A stretch of DNA of 64,000 nt from Sphingomonadales bacterium. Lineage in GTDB: Bacteria; Pseudomonadota; Alphaproteobacteria; Sphingomonadales; Sphingomonadaceae. The position numbers and the translations under genes are program-made. The notes beneath the pieces were generated by a model, which was given only the letters and a program-made list of their open reading frames with translations, did no database searches and was not told the DNA's origin. Numbering within the stretch: the stretch's first letter is position 1; every line of letters begins with the position of its first letter. This document shows positions 8,174 to 17,885 of the stretch, piece after piece. The DNA lies in assembly GCA_025362295.1 (NCBI GenBank), contig JANYGX010000010.1:90388-154387 (forward strand), given 5' to 3'.

Positions 8174-9586
8174 TCAGTGGTGCACCAGCCCCGAGGCGAC
8201 AGCAATGCCAAGAAAGGCAAAAAACCCCACGCAGTCTGTAACGGTGGTGACAAACACAGTGGAGGCCACAGCGGGATCGATATGAAAGCGGTCGAGTGTT
8301 AGGGGAATAAGCACACCAGCAAGGGCGGCCACCACCATGTTGATCAACATGGCTGCAGCGATCACCCAGCCGAGATCGTGATTGTGCGACCACCACGCCA
8401 CCAGTACGCCGGTGAGGACGGCAAGGGCAGCGCCATTGATCAGGCTGACATAAAGTTCCTTAAAGAATATCCGCGTCGCGTTGGATGCGGTGAGCTGGTT
8501 GGTGGCGAGCGCCCGCACCACAACGGTCGTCGTTTGCGTGGCGCCGTTGCCGCCCATGCCGGTGACGATCCCCATCACTACGCCGAGGATAGGCAAGGTG
8601 GATATGGCATTCTGGAACGGGTCGATGACAGCAGCGGCGAGCACGGCGGTCCAGAAATTGATGAACAGCCACCACAGCCGCGCCTTCACCGTTTGCATCA
8701 GCGGCTGGTTGATATCCCCTTCACCCGCACCGGCAAGTTTCAGCACATCTTCCTGCGCCTCTTCCTGAATGATGTTGACGATATCATCGACGGTGATCAC
8801 CCCGCAAAGCCGCCCGCCACCATCCACCACCGCTGCCGAGATCAGGTGATATTGCTGGAACTTGTAGGCCACTTCCTCCTGATCCATATCGACTGGAATG
8901 AGTGTTTGCTCGTCCGTCATGATGGTGCTGATGATGCGGCTGCGTTCCGACCGCAGCACCCACGACAGCCGCATGGTGCCGATTGGCCGGTGCTGCGGAT
9001 CAACCACAAATATTTCCCAGAAATCTGTGGTGAGCTGCTGGTTCTCGCGCAGCAGATCAATCACCTGACCCACGGACCAGAACGCTGGCACGGAAATCAG
9101 CTCGCGCTGCATGATCCGGCCAGCGGAATCCTCCGGATAGTTCAGCGCCTCCTCAAGCACGGCGCGCTCTTCGGTCGGCATGGCGCGCAGCACATCCTGC
9201 TGCTGCTGCACATCCATGTCCTCCAGAATGGCAACCGCATCATCGGTATCAAGTTCAGTGAACGCATCGGCAATTTCATGCGGGGTTAAATCCCCCACCA
9301 CATCGTCGCGCACATAATCGTTGAGTTCGGCAATCACGTCGCCGTCGAAGCTGTCGCCAAGGGCCGCCACAAGCGTAGCCCGTTCATCGCCGTGCATGAT
9401 CTCAATCAAATCGGCAATATCAGCCGGGTGCAGATCTTTGACCAGAAACTGCACACGCGCAGAATCGCCAGCGTTGAGAGCAGCACGCACATCGCCGACA
9501 TATTCGCGGCGCAGCTGGTTATCTTCCAGCGCCTCTTCAGCGGCTGGCAAGGTGGCCATATCAAGATCGGGTGTCTGTTCGCTCAT
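8174..9586 (-). CDS. mgtE: magnesium transporter MgtE
   Basis: MgtE is a homodimeric, magnesium-gated channel for Mg2+ in the inner membrane. The 470-residue protein has the cytosolic N domain (helical, with the ADIADLIEIM repeat), a tandem CBS pair (about 145-270, with the RELISVPAFWSVGQVIDLL start), the plug helix, and five transmembrane helices at the C-terminal end. The conserved GMGGNGATQTTTVVVRALA segment lines the pore. I chose the ATG at 9586; a TTG at 9622 would add 12 residues, and neither has a clear ribosome site. The protein is a normal length for the family. Confidence 0.94.
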   Translation of the reverse strand: MSEQTPDLDMATLPAAEEALEDNQLRREYVGDVRAALNAGDSARVQFLVKDLHPADIADLIEIMHGDERATLVAALGDSFDGDVIAELNDYVRDDVVGDLTPHEIADAFTELDTDDAVAILEDMDVQQQQDVLRAMPTEERAVLEEALNYPEDSAGRIMQRELISVPAFWSVGQVIDLLRENQQLTTDFWEIFVVDPQHRPIGTMRLSWVLRSERSRIISTIMTDEQTLIPVDMDQEEVAYKFQQYHLISAAVVDGGGRLCGVITVDDIVNIIQEEAQEDVLKLAGAGEGDINQPLMQTVKARLWWLFINFWTAVLAAAVIDPFQNAISTLPILGVVMGIVTGMGGNGATQTTTVVVRALATNQLTASNATRIFFKELYVSLINGAALAVLTGVLVAWWSHNHDLGWVIAAAMLINMVVAALAGVLIPLTLDRFHIDPAVASTVFVTTVTDCVGFFAFLGIAVASGLVHH

Positions 9587-9637
9587 GCCGGGTGTTGTGC
9601 CAAGGGATGACGCCGCTGACAAGCAAAAAGCCGGGAC

Positions 9638-11158
9638 TTAGAAGCGCACTGTCCAGCCGGCTTCCGCTTCAGCACGCGCCACTTTGCGGCCCGGTGTGTT
9701 TGGGCTGTCGCTTTGCGCGCGGGCTTTCACATCCACATCGCCCCATGCTGTAGGCCAGACAACACCGGCCTCGCCGAACCAGATGTGCTCGCGGTTCTGG
9801 CTGATGCGGTAGCTTGGTGTGTTCGAGATGTTGAGATCGATATAGCGGACGGCCCCGCTCCAGCGCCGGTTGTGTGTGTCGGTGAGTGAACCGTAGGCCG
9901 AGACCATATTGGCATCGCCGTCGATGCTGGCCCCAAGCGGCTGACCGCGAAAGCTGAAGCCGTCGGTGTAGACATAATTCAGATATGTTGAGCCCAGCTG
10001 GCGGCGCGGCAGGCCCGGCTGCAACAGGCGAATGGCGGCTGTGTCAATCGCCTCCGCACCTATTTTCCAGCTGCCAAGGCCCGCGGTATGGCCGGCAAAG
10101 CTGATGCCCGCAAGTTTGGATACGGAATCAAACGGGCTGTCTTCGGCAAAAAATTGTGAATAGAAGTTAAAATTCACATTACCCACTGGCCGCCCGTAGC
10201 GGAGGTCAATCGAAGCGCCAGAGTTGCTGGAGTCCGTGGCGAGCGTGCCGCTGTTGGCACTGCCAACCAGCACGAGCGATTTGGCAATGACTGACAGCCC
10301 GCACTTCCGATCAGGCAGACCCGCTGGATTTTTCTTGCCGCAGATCTGCGTGGTTTTGGTAGCGGCAATCTCAAAGTGGCTAAACGGTGAAAACTCAAAA
10401 CGCTGGCTTAGAATATAACTATTCTGGTAGTCGTGTCGCGGGCCTGTCAGCACACCGGCAGACGCTTCCAGTCGCCATGGACCAATCCAGCTCAACCAGC
10501 GGCTTTCCGGCGCAGCGGTTGCCGCGCGCTTGAATCCGACTTTCGGGTAGGGCCGTGCGGTGTTGCTAAGGCTTAGCGATTGTTCACCACTTGGTCCCCA
10601 CCACTCGTCTGGGGTTCCCGCAAAGAAAATCCAGTTGCCGAGCTTTTTGGATACGTAAATATTATCAGCCACCACATGACCACCGTATGTCTGGCCCTCG
10701 AAGACTTGCGATTGCTGATAGCCGATGCCGTAGACAATCGTCGTGCTGTCCCAGCCATGTTCAAAACGCGCTGACACATCAGCCTTGCTGCGTGCACCAC
10801 CGGAAAAATCCCTAACCAGTGTGGCGCCGTTGGTGGCCTGCATTTTGATTTCCACGTTGGGGCGCAGGCCGCGCTCGCGATGTTCGTGGTAGCGCGCCAC
10901 AATCCGCCGGGCGGCGGCTTGCAGGAACGGCGAAATATCGTCAGCGGTTGTAGCTTGTGTTGCATCCTCAGCAATCTGCTCCCACGGTAACGGCCACGAC
11001 AGCACAGGGCCGTGCAGCACACCGGCGTCGTGCAGAATTTCTACATCCTCACGCAGTTGCTTGTCACCAACCTCGGCCCATTGCGAGGCGGTGGCGGCAC
11101 AGGACAAAGACGCTGAAGCCAGCACAAACATGAAGAATATACGCATAATTAAAGGCAT
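9638..11158 (-). CDS. Wzi-like capsule assembly outer-membrane protein
   Basis: The mature protein is a predicted outer-membrane beta barrel of the Wzi (Cap_assemb_Wzi) family, a lectin that helps tether surface polysaccharide to the outer membrane. Evidence is the N-terminal signal peptide ending near LSCAATA, an opening helical segment with LREDVEILHDAGVL and WPLPW, then alternating amphipathic strands. Family landmarks are the NIYVSKKLGNW and GTPDEWWGP segments, and the last residues WTVRF end in Phe as in many barrels. The start is the ATG at 11158, which places the signal peptide at the N-terminus (506 residues). The mgtE gene follows about 50 bases downstream. Other genes for surface sugars nearby include a phosphomannomutase. 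Confidence 0.82.
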   Translation of the reverse strand: MPLIMRIFFMFVLASASLSCAATASQWAEVGDKQLREDVEILHDAGVLHGPVLSWPLPWEQIAEDATQATTADDISPFLQAAARRIVARYHEHRERGLRPNVEIKMQATNGATLVRDFSGGARSKADVSARFEHGWDSTTIVYGIGYQQSQVFEGQTYGGHVVADNIYVSKKLGNWIFFAGTPDEWWGPSGEQSLSLSNTARPYPKVGFKRAATAAPESRWLSWIGPWRLEASAGVLTGPRHDYQNSYILSQRFEFSPFSHFEIAATKTTQICGKKNPAGLPDRKCGLSVIAKSLVLVGSANSGTLATDSSNSGASIDLRYGRPVGNVNFNFYSQFFAEDSPFDSVSKLAGISFAGHTAGLGSWKIGAEAIDTAAIRLLQPGLPRRQLGSTYLNYVYTDGFSFRGQPLGASIDGDANMVSAYGSLTDTHNRRWSGAVRYIDLNISNTPSYRISQNREHIWFGEAGVVWPTAWGDVDVKARAQSDSPNTPGRKVARAEAEAGWTVRF

Positions 11159-11299
11159 TAACCTATGAGGGTTTGACAAGTCAATGAAGCGCAAATCACC
11201 ATAGCAAACAGTTAGGTGAAATGATGTTGGCGTCTTAGAACCATTCAAGGCCCAAGCCGACATGCCCGTGATACGATCGGCTTATCACATCTCACGCCA

Positions 11300-12880
11300 T
11301 CACTTCAGCGGTTGCAGTTTCACCCCGACAAAGAAATACACGCCTTGCCTGTACATGCGCATCAGTACTGATGATTTTCTGGCCGTGCGGGCGACGTCTA
11401 CCTGCCTCGCTGCCGCATCCACGGAACCAACGGCAAGACCGTTGATCTCGATGATGGCATCACCCGGTTGCAAGCCTTTTTGAGCCGCGTCCGACGATGG
11501 ATTAATCTCGGATATCACCACAGCCGGAATGCTCGCCTCAAGCTTGAGGCGCTGGCGCAGCTCCGGTGTCAATGGTGTGAGCGTCAGGCCAAGGCTTTGC
11601 CGTGCTGATTTATTATCTTTTTTGTCTTTTGGTTCTTCAGCGTCCGGGGCCACGCCAATTTTCTCGATGTCTCCACCTGGCAGTTCAGCAACGGTAATCC
11701 TAAGGCTCATGGGCTTGCCACCGCGCAAGATTTGCAGATCGACGGTTTTGCCAATCGGTGTTTGCGACACCAGCAACGGCAATGTGCTATAAGTGGGAAT
11801 TGGGTTACCATCAAAGGTGGTGATGATATCGCCAGCTTTAACGCCGGCCTTGCTTGCCGGCGTGCCGGGCTCAACCTTGTTGACAATGGCGCCACGGGTA
11901 TTTTGCAAGCCTTGCGCTTCGGCCACGTCGTCTGACAGCGGCTGGATGCCAACGCCAAGCCAGGCACGGTGCACCTTGCCGCCATTGCGCAACTGGCTGA
12001 TCACAGACGAGGCGTAAGTCGATGGAATGGCAAAGCCAATGCCAACGTTGCCACCGGAGGGCGAATATATCGCACTGTTGATGCCAATCACTTCACCGCT
12101 GGTGTTGAACATCGGCCCGCCGGAGTTGCCACGATTGATCGAGGCATCGGTCTGGATGAAATAATCATAGGGTGAGGCCCCCTGCACACCCCGGTGCAGC
12201 GCCGACACAATGCCGGATGTAACGGAGCCACCAAGGCCAAACGGGTTGCCAATGGCAAGCACAGCGTCACCAACACGGGCCTTGTTGGAGTCACCGAATT
12301 TCACAAACGGCACTGGCTTGCCTTTGGTGTCAATTTTAAGCAGTGCCAGATCCGCTGGCTTGTCGCGGCCGATCAGCCGCGCATCATATTCTGTACCATC
12401 GGGAAACGTCACCTTGATGCTGTCCACCATGGTTTCAAGGTCTTCGCCGGTGATCACATGGTTGTTGGTAACCACCAATCCCGAGCCATCAATCACAAAA
12501 CCCGAACCCAGCGAGCGAGCTTCGCGGGTGATCGGTTGGGATTCATCGCTGCCACCATCCGCTGGTGGCGTACCTCTGCCACCCTTGCGGCTTTGCGGCG
12601 GAGTCTGGCGGCGAAAAAACTCTTCCAGCGGATGGCCAGGGGGCAAACCCTCAAACATTTGTACCGTACGGCCCACCTCAACTTTTGTGGTGGTGGAGAC
12701 GTTGACCACCGCCGGTTGCAGCTGCTGCACCAAATCCGCAAACCCCTCTGATGGAATGCCGCGCGCCATGGCCGGCGCAAGCGGCAGGCTTGTCGTCGCC
12801 AGACCGGCAAAGCTTGCAAGCAATGCAGTGGCCGCCGTGCCAAGCAGCCTTGATCTCAAAGCAGATTTAATCGTCATCAT
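11300..12880 (-). CDS. degP: periplasmic serine protease of the HtrA/DegP (Do) family
   Basis: This is a periplasmic protease and chaperone that degrades misfolded envelope proteins. The 526-residue protein has a signal peptide (cleavage near APAMA, residue 39), a linker rich in Gly and Pro, the trypsin-like domain with the catalytic triad H141 (TNNHV), D177 (ADLAL) and S253 (GNSGGP), then two PDZ domains (about 300-390 and 430-520). Start codons ATG at 12880 and 12877 are adjacent, and CCAGGTT lies just upstream. The position downstream of the type I secretion genes fits envelope quality control, although the intervening 229 bases suggest a separate transcript. Confidence 0.95.
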   Translation of the reverse strand: MMTIKSALRSRLLGTAATALLASFAGLATTSLPLAPAMARGIPSEGFADLVQQLQPAVVNVSTTTKVEVGRTVQMFEGLPPGHPLEEFFRRQTPPQSRKGGRGTPPADGGSDESQPITREARSLGSGFVIDGSGLVVTNNHVITGEDLETMVDSIKVTFPDGTEYDARLIGRDKPADLALLKIDTKGKPVPFVKFGDSNKARVGDAVLAIGNPFGLGGSVTSGIVSALHRGVQGASPYDYFIQTDASINRGNSGGPMFNTSGEVIGINSAIYSPSGGNVGIGFAIPSTYASSVISQLRNGGKVHRAWLGVGIQPLSDDVAEAQGLQNTRGAIVNKVEPGTPASKAGVKAGDIITTFDGNPIPTYSTLPLLVSQTPIGKTVDLQILRGGKPMSLRITVAELPGGDIEKIGVAPDAEEPKDKKDNKSARQSLGLTLTPLTPELRQRLKLEASIPAVVISEINPSSDAAQKGLQPGDAIIEINGLAVGSVDAAARQVDVARTARKSSVLMRMYRQGVYFFVGVKLQPLK

Positions 12881-13109
12881 AACCTGGAGCCTCTGTTGAA
12901 TAGGATGTTGTAAAGTGCATATGGTCTAAATAGTGCTCTTAAATCAAGTGGCTGGCCTGTAGCCTGCTCTTTGCCTGCGATAAGACGAGTTCCACGGACA
13001 CCTCTGTGCAGGCGAAAAACGCCGTCTTCAAAATCCTCGCCCGCAAGAGCCTGTCCCAGCGAAGGGTGGGGGGAGGATTTTTTGAGCATAATACCTGTCG
13101 TTACGTCGC
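12881..13109. other. intergenic region between hlyD-type gene and degP, with long hairpin
   Basis: This stretch holds only a 78-codon open frame on the minus strand (12877-13113) that overlaps both neighbours. It resembles no protein family, so I do not call it a gene. A 9-bp inverted repeat (AAAATCCTC at 13030-13038, GAGGATTTT at 13073-13081) with a G/C-rich centre is followed on the plus strand by a run of T. It may form a hairpin in the transcript leaving the adaptor gene, or be part of a dispersed repeat. Confidence 0.4.
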
Positions 13110-14432
13110 TCACTTCTCGGTGAACGCTTTCTGGCTGACATTCTTGATCGGGCTGAGCAGATAATCCAGCACCGAGCGTTTGCCATTGAGCACATCGATT
13201 TCGGCAATCATACCAGGCGATATGGCGCGTGGACCGTCCTTGGTTTGCAAGGCATCGCTCAGCGTGCGCACCCGCACCATGTAATGGGTTTCAGCCGTAC
13301 GCTCGTCTTTCACGGCATCTGGCGAGATATATTCGACCCGGCCTTCCAGCCCGCCATAGATCGAGAAATCATAGGCGGTGATTTTTACGAGTGCGGACTG
13401 GCCAGGCTTTAGGAAAGCAATATCAGCAGGCTTCACCCGCGCTTCAACCACCAGACTGTCATCCTTCGGTACAATCTCGACCAGCGGCTCGCCGGGTTTG
13501 ACGACGCCGCCGACGGTTGCCACCAGAACGCGGTTGATGGTGCCGCTGATCGGGGCCTTCACTTCGGTGCGCTTTACCCGGTCCTGCAGTGCTGGCAGCT
13601 CGCGGCCCATACCAGCGAGCTCTGCCTTGGCTTTGGTCACATCCTCAACCGCTGTGGTGTGATAGTGCTCGCGCACCGCCTGCAATTCAGACATAGCCTC
13701 GTTCACCGCATTGCCAGCCCGCTGGGCCCCCAGACGCGCGGCATGCGCTTGTCCCGCAGTGTCCGCCGCGCGGCCCTGCGCACGAATAAGCTCGATGCGC
13801 GGCTCAATGCCTTTGTCGACCAGCGGTGTGATCATCGTCACCTCCTGCGCGGCCAGCCGCTGGGCTTGCGTTGCGGTCTCGGCCTGCACCTCGGCCTGCG
13901 CCTCTGATTGCCGCGCCTGATCAAGCTTGCTTTGCGCAACCAGCGTGTTGGCGCGGAGTTCCGATTGGCGTGCCGCGTGGAGCGTTTGCTCTGCCGTCAC
14001 CAGTTCCGGTGAGGTTTTGATAAGCGCTGGCGGAAACAGGGGATCGCCAAACTGGGCCTCTGCATTTAACCGGGTGATTTTGGCAATGAGGGCATTATAG
14101 CCTTCCTGCCCCTTGGCGAAATCGGCCCCAAACTGTGTGCCATCCATGCGCAACAACACATCACCAGCTTTCACATGCTGGCCCTGCTGCACCAGAATAT
14201 CGCGGATGATGCCACCTTCAAGGTTCTGCACCACCTGCAACTGCCGCGACGGGATAACCCGTCCTTCACCGCGCGTCACCTGATCGAGTTTTGAAAAACT
14301 CGCCCACAGAAAGAAGAACAGCACAAAGGCCGCAATGGCCAGCAGCAAAAGGTTGGCGGCAAGTTTGGGCTTAAGGGTGTAGAGGGGTGGGAGAGTATCT
14401 TCAGTGTCTGTATCTTTATGCATAGCGTTCAC
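13110..14432 (-). CDS. HlyD-family type I secretion periplasmic adaptor
   Basis: This protein bridges the inner-membrane ABC transporter and the outer-membrane TolC-type channel. The 440-residue sequence has a short cytosolic N-terminus, one transmembrane helix (about residues 25-47), a biotinyl-lipoyl-like half domain around NLEGGIIRDILVQQGQHVKAGD, a long coiled-coil region rich in Ala, Gln and Glu (about 125-275), the second lipoyl half with APISGTINRV, and a C-terminal beta domain. The NLEGGII segment is typical of the type I secretion branch of HlyD proteins. It follows the ABC transporter gene by about 135 bases. An ATG at 14423 is an alternative start. Confidence 0.93.
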   Translation of the reverse strand: MNAMHKDTDTEDTLPPLYTLKPKLAANLLLLAIAAFVLFFFLWASFSKLDQVTRGEGRVIPSRQLQVVQNLEGGIIRDILVQQGQHVKAGDVLLRMDGTQFGADFAKGQEGYNALIAKITRLNAEAQFGDPLFPPALIKTSPELVTAEQTLHAARQSELRANTLVAQSKLDQARQSEAQAEVQAETATQAQRLAAQEVTMITPLVDKGIEPRIELIRAQGRAADTAGQAHAARLGAQRAGNAVNEAMSELQAVREHYHTTAVEDVTKAKAELAGMGRELPALQDRVKRTEVKAPISGTINRVLVATVGGVVKPGEPLVEIVPKDDSLVVEARVKPADIAFLKPGQSALVKITAYDFSIYGGLEGRVEYISPDAVKDERTAETHYMVRVRTLSDALQTKDGPRAISPGMIAEIDVLNGKRSVLDYLLSPIKNVSQKAFTEK

Positions 14433-14463
14433 CCCAGGTAAAATTTTGCATTGAGGGTGCTAA

Positions 14464-14550
14464 TTCTCCCCGCTTGCCAGTGAGGATACGCAGACTTAGC
14501 AGCGCTTTATAACCGCTTAGCCGAAGTTGAAGAAGGGGAGAGAGGGGTTC
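14464..14550. repeat. intergenic palindromic repeat, copy A
   Basis: This repeat of about 85 bp lies between the adaptor and ABC transporter genes. Its core ATACGCAGACTTAGC (14486-14500) occurs again in exact reverse complement at 16397-16411, on the other side of the ABC transporter gene. Flanking blocks of the AGGGGTT and GGGGAG type also match in inverted order. Confidence 0.6.
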
Positions 14551-14567
14551 AGATCCAAAATGCATAT

Positions 14568-16277
14568 TCATACAGCACCTCCCGCAGCACCCAGCACCAC
14601 ATCGCGCGGGCCATCAGCGACAATCTTGCCACGATCAATAATGATCACCCGCTCGACCAGCCGCAGCAATGTCATGCGGTGCGTGATAAGCAGCAGCGTG
14701 CGATCTTTTGTTTCTGTCGCCAGATTATCAAGCAGCACGGCCTCCGTGCTGCTGTCCATGGCGGCGGTTGGTTCATCAAACAACAATATGGGCGGCGCAC
14801 CGAGCAGAGCCCGCGCCACGGCAATCGACTGGCGCTGGCCACCAGACAGGCCCTCGCCGCGATCCGTCAACTTGATGTCGTAGCCGCCAGGAATCTGGCC
14901 GACAAAATCGTGCACACCAGCAAGCTTTGAGACCCGCAGCACATCGTCGTCGCTGGCGTCCGGATCGCGCAGCGTTATGTTCTCGCGGATTGGACCCGAC
15001 AACAAAACCACATCCTGCAGCACGGCCCCAATGTTGCGGCGCAGATCCTTCGGGTGCAGCTGGCGCGCATCGGTATCGTCAATCATGATGGCACCTTCAC
15101 TTGGTTCATAGAGCCCCATGATCAGCCGCGCGAGGGTGCTTTTGCCAGAGCCGATGCGACCGAGAATGGCAACTTTCTCGCCGGGGTTGATTTTGAACGA
15201 CACATCATCTAAGGCGCGTACCGTTGAACCGGGGTAACGAAAAATGACGTTGCGAAACTCAACCGCACCGCTCAGGTTTTTGCGCCGCATATAGCTGGTG
15301 CTGTCCGATGTTTCGCCGCTCTGGCTCATCATCGCGTCGAGCTGATTGTACGCTGCCTGGGTCTGGCCAATGCGTGACAGCAACTGGGCAATCTGGGTGA
15401 GCGGTGAAAGGGCGCGCGACACCATCATCGACGAGGCAACAAGCCCGCCGGTGGTCAGATGCCCCTTGCCGATCATCAGCACGCCAACAAACACAGTACC
15501 GACATAGGCAATCTGCTGGGCAAAACCCGCTGCATTGACAGCAATCGAAGAAAAGCCGCGCATCTTCCGCGACACATCTGCGTGGCTGGAAACGGCTGTG
15601 CGCCAGCGATTTTCCAAGACGGCGCTTGCACCAATTGTTTTGATTGTTTCGAGGCCCGATACAGTTTCCACCAGCACGCCCTGCTTGGTAAAGCCCTGTT
15701 GCATGGATTGGCCAGACAATCGCTGCAAGGCCGGTTGCACCAGCCAGCCAATAATAATGACCACAGGCACGGCAATCACCGGCACCCAAACCACCGCACC
15801 GCCAACAAGGCCTATGACAATGAGAAACAGAATCACAAACGGCAAATCGACAAGCGCTGCCATGGTGGCTGATGCAAAAAACTCACGCAGTGTTTCGAAC
15901 TCGCGCAGCAATCCAGCAAACGATCCGTTTGAACCCTTCTTATTCGCCATGCGCATATCAAGCAGGCGTTTGTAGATGCTCTCGCCAACCTGCGCATCAA
16001 TTTGATGACCGGCAATATCAATGAAATAGCCGCGCAGGGCTTTCAGAATGAAATCGAAAATCAGCACCACCGCCATGCCGATGACCAAGGCGATGAGACT
16101 GCTTTGCGCATTGTTCGGCACCACCCGGTCGTACACCGCCATGACAAAAATCGAGGTGCCAAGCGAAAACAGGTTGATGAGGAATGTTGCCATGCCAACC
16201 TGAATATAGGTCCAGCGTGCGGCATAGATTGGTCCGAACAGCCAGTGCGACTGGATAGGTTTTGCGGCGGTGGTCAT
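14568..16277 (-). CDS. type I secretion ABC transporter (permease and ATPase)
   Basis: This inner-membrane exporter powers type I secretion. In the 569-residue protein the transmembrane domain occupies about residues 20-320, with six helices. The ATPase domain follows, with Walker A GRIGSGKST (373-381), signature LSGGQ (477-481), Walker B ILLFDE (497-502) and the switch His in ITHR. It lacks the N-terminal C39 peptidase or C39-like domain found in HlyB-type exporters. That resembles the PrtD group of RTX protease and lipase exporters, and the substrate would not be cleaved by a Gly-Gly leader peptidase. The tolC-type gene is upstream and the adaptor gene downstream, each separated by a copy of a palindromic repeat. 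Confidence 0.94.
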   Translation of the reverse strand: MTTAAKPIQSHWLFGPIYAARWTYIQVGMATFLINLFSLGTSIFVMAVYDRVVPNNAQSSLIALVIGMAVVLIFDFILKALRGYFIDIAGHQIDAQVGESIYKRLLDMRMANKKGSNGSFAGLLREFETLREFFASATMAALVDLPFVILFLIVIGLVGGAVVWVPVIAVPVVIIIGWLVQPALQRLSGQSMQQGFTKQGVLVETVSGLETIKTIGASAVLENRWRTAVSSHADVSRKMRGFSSIAVNAAGFAQQIAYVGTVFVGVLMIGKGHLTTGGLVASSMMVSRALSPLTQIAQLLSRIGQTQAAYNQLDAMMSQSGETSDSTSYMRRKNLSGAVEFRNVIFRYPGSTVRALDDVSFKINPGEKVAILGRIGSGKSTLARLIMGLYEPSEGAIMIDDTDARQLHPKDLRRNIGAVLQDVVLLSGPIRENITLRDPDASDDDVLRVSKLAGVHDFVGQIPGGYDIKLTDRGEGLSGGQRQSIAVARALLGAPPILLFDEPTAAMDSSTEAVLLDNLATETKDRTLLLITHRMTLLRLVERVIIIDRGKIVADGPRDVVLGAAGGAV

Positions 16278-16282
16278 AAGCG

Positions 16283-16440
16283 CTGCTGCGTCCTCTCTCC
16301 CCTAGCGGGAGACATAGCGTCGCTTAGCGCAGCTGAGAGAGGGGCGCTCTTCAGCCGCCAAACCCCTCTCCAACGCCGACTAGGCCGTGAAGAGCGGCTA
16401 AGTCTGCGTATGCTCTCCCGCAAGGGGAGCGGCATAGAAT
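16283..16440. repeat. intergenic palindromic repeat, copy B, with extra hairpin
   Basis: The part at 16361-16431 matches copy A (14464-14550) in inverted orientation, sharing 15 identical bases (16397-16411) and flanking CCCCTCTC and GGGGAG blocks. The part at 16291-16345 is a separate hairpin closed by CCTCTCTC and GAGAGAGG arms. The whole gap between the tolC-type and ABC genes is made of such repeats. Confidence 0.6.
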
Positions 16441-16452
16441 GATGTCGTGTCA

Positions 16453-17883
16453 TCACCGCACACCCCACAAATCTGTTTTATCATTATACGAAAAATGCAC
16501 CCCGTAACTCGGCAGTAATTCACCCGTGCGGGCCATCAATGTTTGCCGCGCGAGGTCCAGCTGGCCGATCGCGCGAATATACGCAACGGTCGCCTCAAAC
16601 GCATCCTGTTCGGCTTGCAGCACATCGAGCAGGGTGCCGCGCGCCACCTTGAACTGCTCGACAAAATAATCGCGCGAGCGCACACTGGCGACATAGGCGC
16701 GCTTCAGCGTATCAACCTGAGCTTGCAGCGCTGTCACATCTTCAAAGGCAATGATGGTGTCACGCGCTGTCTCTTGTGCTGCACGCGATTCTGAATCTTC
16801 CGCAGCACGAAATCGCTGATAGGCCTGCGCCGACTTTGATGCGCGGCTGCCACCATCAAACAGCGGGTAATTGCTGATCAACCGGGTGCGGATATCATAA
16901 TCGTTGCCACCGTGAAAAATGCCGTACTTGGTTGCATCAACGCCAACCGCGAGCCGAGGATACAAATCTGACCGCGCGGCTTTGTAATCTTCTTTCGCAC
17001 CGTTGGTGAGCGCTTTGGCCCTGACCACACTGGCACCCTGCGCTTGGGCAAGGTTCACCGCTTCATCAGACGTTGCGGCTGTGGATTTGGGCAGTGCCAC
17101 CCGTTCAAGACCAGCTGGTGCCGGTGTGTTGAACACACTGCGGTAACGTGCTTTGGCTTGCGCCAGATCGCGGGTGAGGTTGGCGACCGTGCCTTCCGCG
17201 CGCGCCAGATACGCCTCCACCCGCGCCACATCGCTGCCACGCCCGAAGCCTTGGTCAAAACTTAGTTTGGTATCAGCCAGAATTTTCTCGTGACGTTTGA
17301 TGAAGGCATCGCCAACTTGGGTCAGTGTTTGCAATTCAACCACCGCACTCCACGCCGAGGCCGCTTCAAGGGCAACGCTGGTGGCGGCATCATCGACGTC
17401 GGATTGTGCTGCCACAGTGCGCAACGTTTGGCCCTTGATGCGGTGACGGGTGGCACCAAAATCGGTTAACAGTTGCTGGCCCTGCAGGCTCACATCGGTG
17501 GTGGCTTTGGGTTGCAGGCTTTCCACCCGCCTGCCTTGCAGATCGAAAAATTGACGACTGAGCGAGCGGTTGGTGTTGAGATCGGCGCTGAGCGTTGGCA
17601 GCAATCCGGCCCGCACCTCACGCACGCGCTGGCCTTGTTCGCGCTGGCTGGCAATAGCCTCCAGCACACGCGGATGCGCTTCAACCGCCGCTGCAACCGT
17701 GTCCCGGTAGGCGCGGCTGTCGCCAGCGCTGCCAGTGATGCGCGCCACAAGCGCTGCACTAATTTCCGTAGGGGTTGGTTCAGCGGCAAGGCATTGTGTT
17801 GCAACCACCAACGCCAAAGCTGGCCATAAAACCCTCCCCTGCAAGAAGAGGATTTTATGGCCCCTGATAGCTCTTTCAATCAT
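16453..17883 (-). CDS. TolC-family outer-membrane channel of a type I secretion system
   Basis: TolC-type proteins form a trimeric barrel and periplasmic tunnel that lets type I substrates leave the cell. The protein of about 476 residues has a signal peptide (hydrophobic WPALALVVATQCLA, cleavage near LAAEP). It then shows the two OEP repeats of long amphipathic helices rich in Ala, Gln, Glu and Arg, with the strand markers VGVDATKYG and NYPLFDGGSRAS. The start is uncertain: a TTG at 17889 overlaps the stop of the manB-type gene by 4 bases, while the ATG at 17883 follows that stop by 2. Either way it is coupled to the phosphomannomutase gene. The channel, ABC transporter and adaptor genes make a full type I apparatus. 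Confidence 0.92.
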   Translation of the reverse strand: MIERAIRGHKILFLQGRVLWPALALVVATQCLAAEPTPTEISAALVARITGSAGDSRAYRDTVAAAVEAHPRVLEAIASQREQGQRVREVRAGLLPTLSADLNTNRSLSRQFFDLQGRRVESLQPKATTDVSLQGQQLLTDFGATRHRIKGQTLRTVAAQSDVDDAATSVALEAASAWSAVVELQTLTQVGDAFIKRHEKILADTKLSFDQGFGRGSDVARVEAYLARAEGTVANLTRDLAQAKARYRSVFNTPAPAGLERVALPKSTAATSDEAVNLAQAQGASVVRAKALTNGAKEDYKAARSDLYPRLAVGVDATKYGIFHGGNDYDIRTRLISNYPLFDGGSRASKSAQAYQRFRAAEDSESRAAQETARDTIIAFEDVTALQAQVDTLKRAYVASVRSRDYFVEQFKVARGTLLDVLQAEQDAFEATVAYIRAIGQLDLARQTLMARTGELLPSYGVHFSYNDKTDLWGVR

Positions 17884-17885
17884 CC

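Noticed and set aside
8378-9289. 303-codon plus-strand frame
   Set aside because: It is antisense to mgtE, which has clear family motifs and membrane segments.
12877-13113. 78-codon minus-strand frame between degP and the adaptor gene
   Set aside because: It overlaps both neighbours, has no ribosome site or family resemblance, and runs through a hairpin region.
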